Source: Planctomycetaceae bacterium
Lineage (GTDB): Bacteria; Planctomycetota; Planctomycetia; Pirellulales; Pirellulaceae
Assembly (NCBI GenBank): GCA_002709045.1
Contig: PAPJ01000036.1
Coordinates: 1 to 64,000, forward strand
DNA length: 64,000 nucleotides
Reading direction: 5' to 3'
Shown here: positions 61,224 to 64,000 of the stretch, piece by piece
How the letters are laid out: the number at the start of each line of letters is the position of its first letter
Numbering within the stretch: position 1 is the first letter of the stretch
Notes under the pieces: generated by a model
Databases searched by the model: none
Seen by the model: only the letters and a program-made list of their open reading frames with translations
Told to the model about the DNA's origin: nothing
Translations under genes and position numbers: made by a program

Positions 61224-62840
61224 TTATTCGTCAGCAGCAGGCAAAACGGTCAACCAAAAACGATTTCGTATCAAAGCAGAGTTCTTGACTGTGTAATGCG
61301 CTTCGATACCGCCACCTTCATATGTACCTACGATCGTTACCGGGCCGGAATAGGCCTGTGGGTTACCTTTGAGTACAAGCTGTACTTTTTTAGATGAGTT
61401 TCCGGTTGCTTCTGACTTTACAACGTTTGCTGACAACCCTTCAGGCAATCCGTTTAGAGAGACTTCCATCACTTTATCAAATCCAGCGGTTCGCACGATC
61501 GTTAAGGGAATTAGCAGATTTTCTTTGGTCTTCAACAGTTCGCCGCGATCAACACTCATTTCAATCTTTGGACTATCAACTTCGACATCGACTCGATAGG
61601 CAAATCTAGTGCCACCCTGACGATGTAAATCTCGGATCGATAGTTGAAAATTACCATCGGCCGGAACTTTATAAATGAATTCGGGATCTCGCTCATCCCG
61701 ACTTTTGTCATCCAGCGTGTGTAATACAACTCCGTTGGCATCGGCAATCTGAAGATACGGGTCAGTCGGAAAGCCAAGCCTTCTTGCGTATGCCTTAACC
61801 GACAAAGCAGTATCCTTTTTCAATTCATTCAACTGCACAACGTGCTTTTCTGCTCGTTCATTTAAAACACCGCTCAAACTAACAGGCACAGTGGCCTGGA
61901 GAATCGGTGCATCCTTCGCAGGTTTAGGCACGGCAAGAACTTTCCCTGCAAAGATCGGGATTGCGACACTTCCCGGCACTCCGGGTAGTGACAAGTAACC
62001 ATTTGCAGCAACTCCAACTTCCAACGACTCACCATTGAAGCCCAGACCTACCGGTTGAATCGCGGCTGTATTGGAATTCAGGCTAAGCGGTAGGCAATAA
62101 TCCAAAAATTTCTGTTTGGTCAAAGTCATACGATAAACATATGTTGCTGCGGCCGAAAATCCGATTGTCGAGTTGGGAGTGGTTGGAAATGCGAACAAAC
62201 GAATTTGGTAGGTGCCTTCACGCGAAGCTGTATAGGACAACTGCGGGTCAATATTACGTTCATCATCATTTTGAGCAACAACAAATCCGCGTTCATCCGC
62301 GACCTGAAGAATCCCGTCCATCGGTGAGCCCAAGAGGTTATTGGCAATAACCATGACCGAAATAGATTCACCCGCAGCGAGATTCACACCGACAATATCA
62401 ACGTCACCAGACTCCTTAAGCTGGCCGTTAAGTGTGGCGGGAAGTTCAATGGTCTTCCATTCACCTAACTTCGCATTGGGTTCTTGCTCGATAATCTCCG
62501 CTATACTGCCAACGACAAGAGGCACCAGGATACTTGCACCTTCACCATCATAAACTCGAAAATAATAAGGTCCGGAAGCAACGGTTTCTGCAACGGTAAA
62601 TTCCAATACTCCCTCATCGGCCTGAGCTTTAACAGTGATACCCTCCGGAAACTCTCCATCAATATCAACTGGCCACTTAGTCCAAGAACCCGTTAACGTG
62701 ACCGACTGAGACGTACCTTTTTGCACACCTGCTGGAAAATACGAAGTGATGGTTGGCGGAGCGGCAATAAGCTGTCGCGTGTTACCCAATAACCCTGCAA
62801 AAAACAGAACTGCGAGAAAAACCAATCTTTGCATGAACAT
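61224..62840 (-). CDS. secreted beta-sandwich protein with PPC-like domains
   Basis: The start is one of GTG 62843, ATG 62840 or ATG 62834 (I use 62840), followed by a Sec signal peptide. The about 538-aa product is made of Ig/pre-peptidase-C-terminal-like domains: TSQSVTLTGSWTKWPVDIDG, EPNAKLGEWKTIELPATLNGQLKESGDVDIVGVNLAAGES, then a second unit ending with similar YRVRVALDL-like strands. Such proteins usually accompany planctomycete cytochrome/DUF1549/DUF1553 genes. It begins 2-5 bases after the stop of the upstream gene, so the two are translationally coupled. No catalytic motif. Confidence 0.8.
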   Translation of the reverse strand: MFMQRLVFLAVLFFAGLLGNTRQLIAAPPTITSYFPAGVQKGTSQSVTLTGSWTKWPVDIDGEFPEGITVKAQADEGVLEFTVAETVASGPYYFRVYDGEGASILVPLVVGSIAEIIEQEPNAKLGEWKTIELPATLNGQLKESGDVDIVGVNLAAGESISVMVIANNLLGSPMDGILQVADERGFVVAQNDDERNIDPQLSYTASREGTYQIRLFAFPTTPNSTIGFSAAATYVYRMTLTKQKFLDYCLPLSLNSNTAAIQPVGLGFNGESLEVGVAANGYLSLPGVPGSVAIPIFAGKVLAVPKPAKDAPILQATVPVSLSGVLNERAEKHVVQLNELKKDTALSVKAYARRLGFPTDPYLQIADANGVVLHTLDDKSRDERDPEFIYKVPADGNFQLSIRDLHRQGGTRFAYRVDVEVDSPKIEMSVDRGELLKTKENLLIPLTIVRTAGFDKVMEVSLNGLPEGLSANVVKSEATGNSSKKVQLVLKGNPQAYSGPVTIVGTYEGGGIEAHYTVKNSALIRNRFWLTVLPAADE

Positions 62841-62845
62841 CACTC

Positions 62846-64000
62846 TTAATCCTTAAGTGTGAATTCGGGTGTGTTCATCAAAGCCCAGAGAATGTACGAT
62901 GCTGCGTTTTTATGGTCGTTCTGGTTCTCTGCAAAGATCTTACTGCAGATTTCGATTTCCTCATCATCTGGTTCACGGCTATAGCAAAGCAGATAAATTC
63001 TTTTAATCACATCAGCCGGTTCCGTTTTCTGTTCATCAATCATTATCGAAATCGCATTGGAACTATTGGTTACTTTAGCATGTAACTCCGGCGAATTCAT
63101 TAAGTGGAGAATCTGAGTAACCGTTGAGTCTGGCGTTCGTTCACACGGCGGATCTTGGTTCGGATCAGGGCGTCCAAAGGTATCGAGGAACAAACTGGTA
63201 ACGCGATGCGTCCAAATCTGGTTTGAACGGGAACCGTAGGGCATTGCTGAAAAGTTATTTGGCATAGCAGTGATATCTGAAATTGCATCGAGCAATACCT
63301 CTGCACGTAGTCGAACGCGATAATGACGCGAGTAATTACGTGTATCAGCAACGTTTCTTTTCGTAGGTTCTGAACTAAGACCATAAACATATGATTTAGC
63401 AATGACACCGATAAGCTTTTTGATGTCGTATTTGTTCTCGGCAAAGTATTCTCCCAGCGCAGCCAACAAAGGTTCATTCGTTGCCGGATTGGTGGCCCTC
63501 AAGTCATCCACTGGCTCAACAAGACCTCGTCCCATCATGTCTGCCCAAACTCGGTTTGCCATAACTTTACCGAAGTAGTCATTTTCAGTGGAAACCATCC
63601 AGTCGGCGAGTTTACCTCGCATTGAATAGTCACTTTGTAGTTCCTCTTGCGAAAATGATATCGCTCCATAGAGTGGTTTTGGGGAAAGAACCGTGCCAGT
63701 CAGGGGGTGTGAAACACTCCCGCTGCTGGCTTCCATAATAACTTCTTCTGACCCTGAGATCGGTGGGGAAAGCCCGGTACCTTTTCGTCCAACACGGGCG
63801 AAAAATGCTGCGAACGAGTAAAAGTCTTCCTGGCTCCAGCGTTCAAACGGATGGTGATGACACTTAGCACAATCAAGGCGTATTCCAAGAAACAACTGGC
63901 TAACAAGAGTGGTGACTTCATCAGGAGATCGTCGGTCGCGAAACAATGTTGATGCTCCATTGCGGAATGTAGAACCTTCTGCCGTCACAAGTCCTCTTAC
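62846..64000 (-). CDS. DUF1549/DUF1553 (PSD1-type) protein, C-terminal part (runs off the right edge)
   Basis: The frame is open to the window end with no start inside (an internal GTG at 63988 is not the start; VRGL precedes it in frame). The visible 385 or so residues cover the end of DUF1549, LGIRLDCAKCHHHPFERW with a CxxCH motif, and DUF1553 (MANRVWADMMGRGLVEPVDDLRATNPATNEPLL, then YRVRLRAEVLLDAISDIT and CERTPDSTVTQILHLMNSPE). This is the third such gene in the window. Its partner here is a secreted PPC-like protein rather than a DUF1501 protein; a DUF1501 gene might lie elsewhere. Confidence 0.9.
   Translation of the reverse strand, partial: VRGLVTAEGSTFRNGASTLFRDRRSPDEVTTLVSQLFLGIRLDCAKCHHHPFERWSQEDFYSFAAFFARVGRKGTGLSPPISGSEEVIMEASSGSVSHPLTGTVLSPKPLYGAISFSQEELQSDYSMRGKLADWMVSTENDYFGKVMANRVWADMMGRGLVEPVDDLRATNPATNEPLLAALGEYFAENKYDIKKLIGVIAKSYVYGLSSEPTKRNVADTRNYSRHYRVRLRAEVLLDAISDITAMPNNFSAMPYGSRSNQIWTHRVTSLFLDTFGRPDPNQDPPCERTPDSTVTQILHLMNSPELHAKVTNSSNAISIMIDEQKTEPADVIKRIYLLCYSREPDDEEIEICSKIFAENQNDHKNAASYILWALMNTPEFTLKD

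Noticed and set aside
1..64000. CRISPR array, phage or transposon
   Set aside because: No spaced direct repeats, transposase or integrase motifs, or terminal inverted repeats flanking a gene were seen.

Overview
The window is chromosomal DNA of a planctomycete, most likely of the Planctomycetia. The evidence is: three sets of genes for the planctomycete-type cytochrome/DUF1549/DUF1553 proteins, two of them paired with DUF1501 genes; archaeal-type C1-transfer genes (fae, mtdB); an EF-G resembling the mitochondrial EFG1/'spd' branch; a ribosomal protein L9 with a basic N-terminal extension; and many large secreted proteins of unknown function. Base composition is near-balanced and looks uniform. 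I saw no insertion sequence, phage gene, CRISPR array, rRNA or tRNA.

Left part (1-7.6 kb): a housekeeping operon on the + strand, ending in dnaB. It holds the tail of a gene that is probably rplY, then pth, rpsF (TTG start), ssb, rplI, a terminator and dnaB. It is followed by an Omp85/BamA-type outer-membrane assembly factor that is split into a POTRA protein and a separate beta-barrel protein.

7.5-12.8 kb: a zinc-ribbon membrane protein, the C1 genes mtdB and fae (both -), a divergent ATP-grasp gene, and plsC-like and rimI-like genes. 13-23.5 kb: two coupled - strand genes for very large secreted/membrane proteins (2361 and about 1139 aa). They appear to be three tandem copies of one architecture. 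23.6-31.7 kb: an inositol-monophosphatase-family gene, an unknown gene, the first DUF1549/DUF1553 plus DUF1501 pair, and a uronate-isomerase-like gene.

31.8-37.6 kb: fusA and fumC (-), a 66-aa unknown protein with a creatininase-family gene (+), and an NHL-repeat protein (-). 37.9-45.4 kb: a five-gene + strand envelope module, made of a haem-motif VCBS lipoprotein, a TPR protein, an ASPIC/UnbV VCBS lipoprotein, a second TPR protein and a DUF3179-like protein. A second DUF1549/DUF1553 plus DUF1501 pair follows, then a GNAT and an M16 peptidase.

52.7-64 kb: a benzoylformate-decarboxylase-like ThDP enzyme, a small lipoprotein, a tartrate/malate dehydrogenase-like enzyme and an M28 lipoprotein (all -). 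Next come a HEAT/LRR/PDZ protein, a Tat-type cupin, a VOC protein and an SDR (all +). The window ends in a - strand pair of a secreted beta-sandwich protein and a third DUF1549/DUF1553 protein that runs off the right edge. Most functions are assigned from motifs read by eye; no database search was run.
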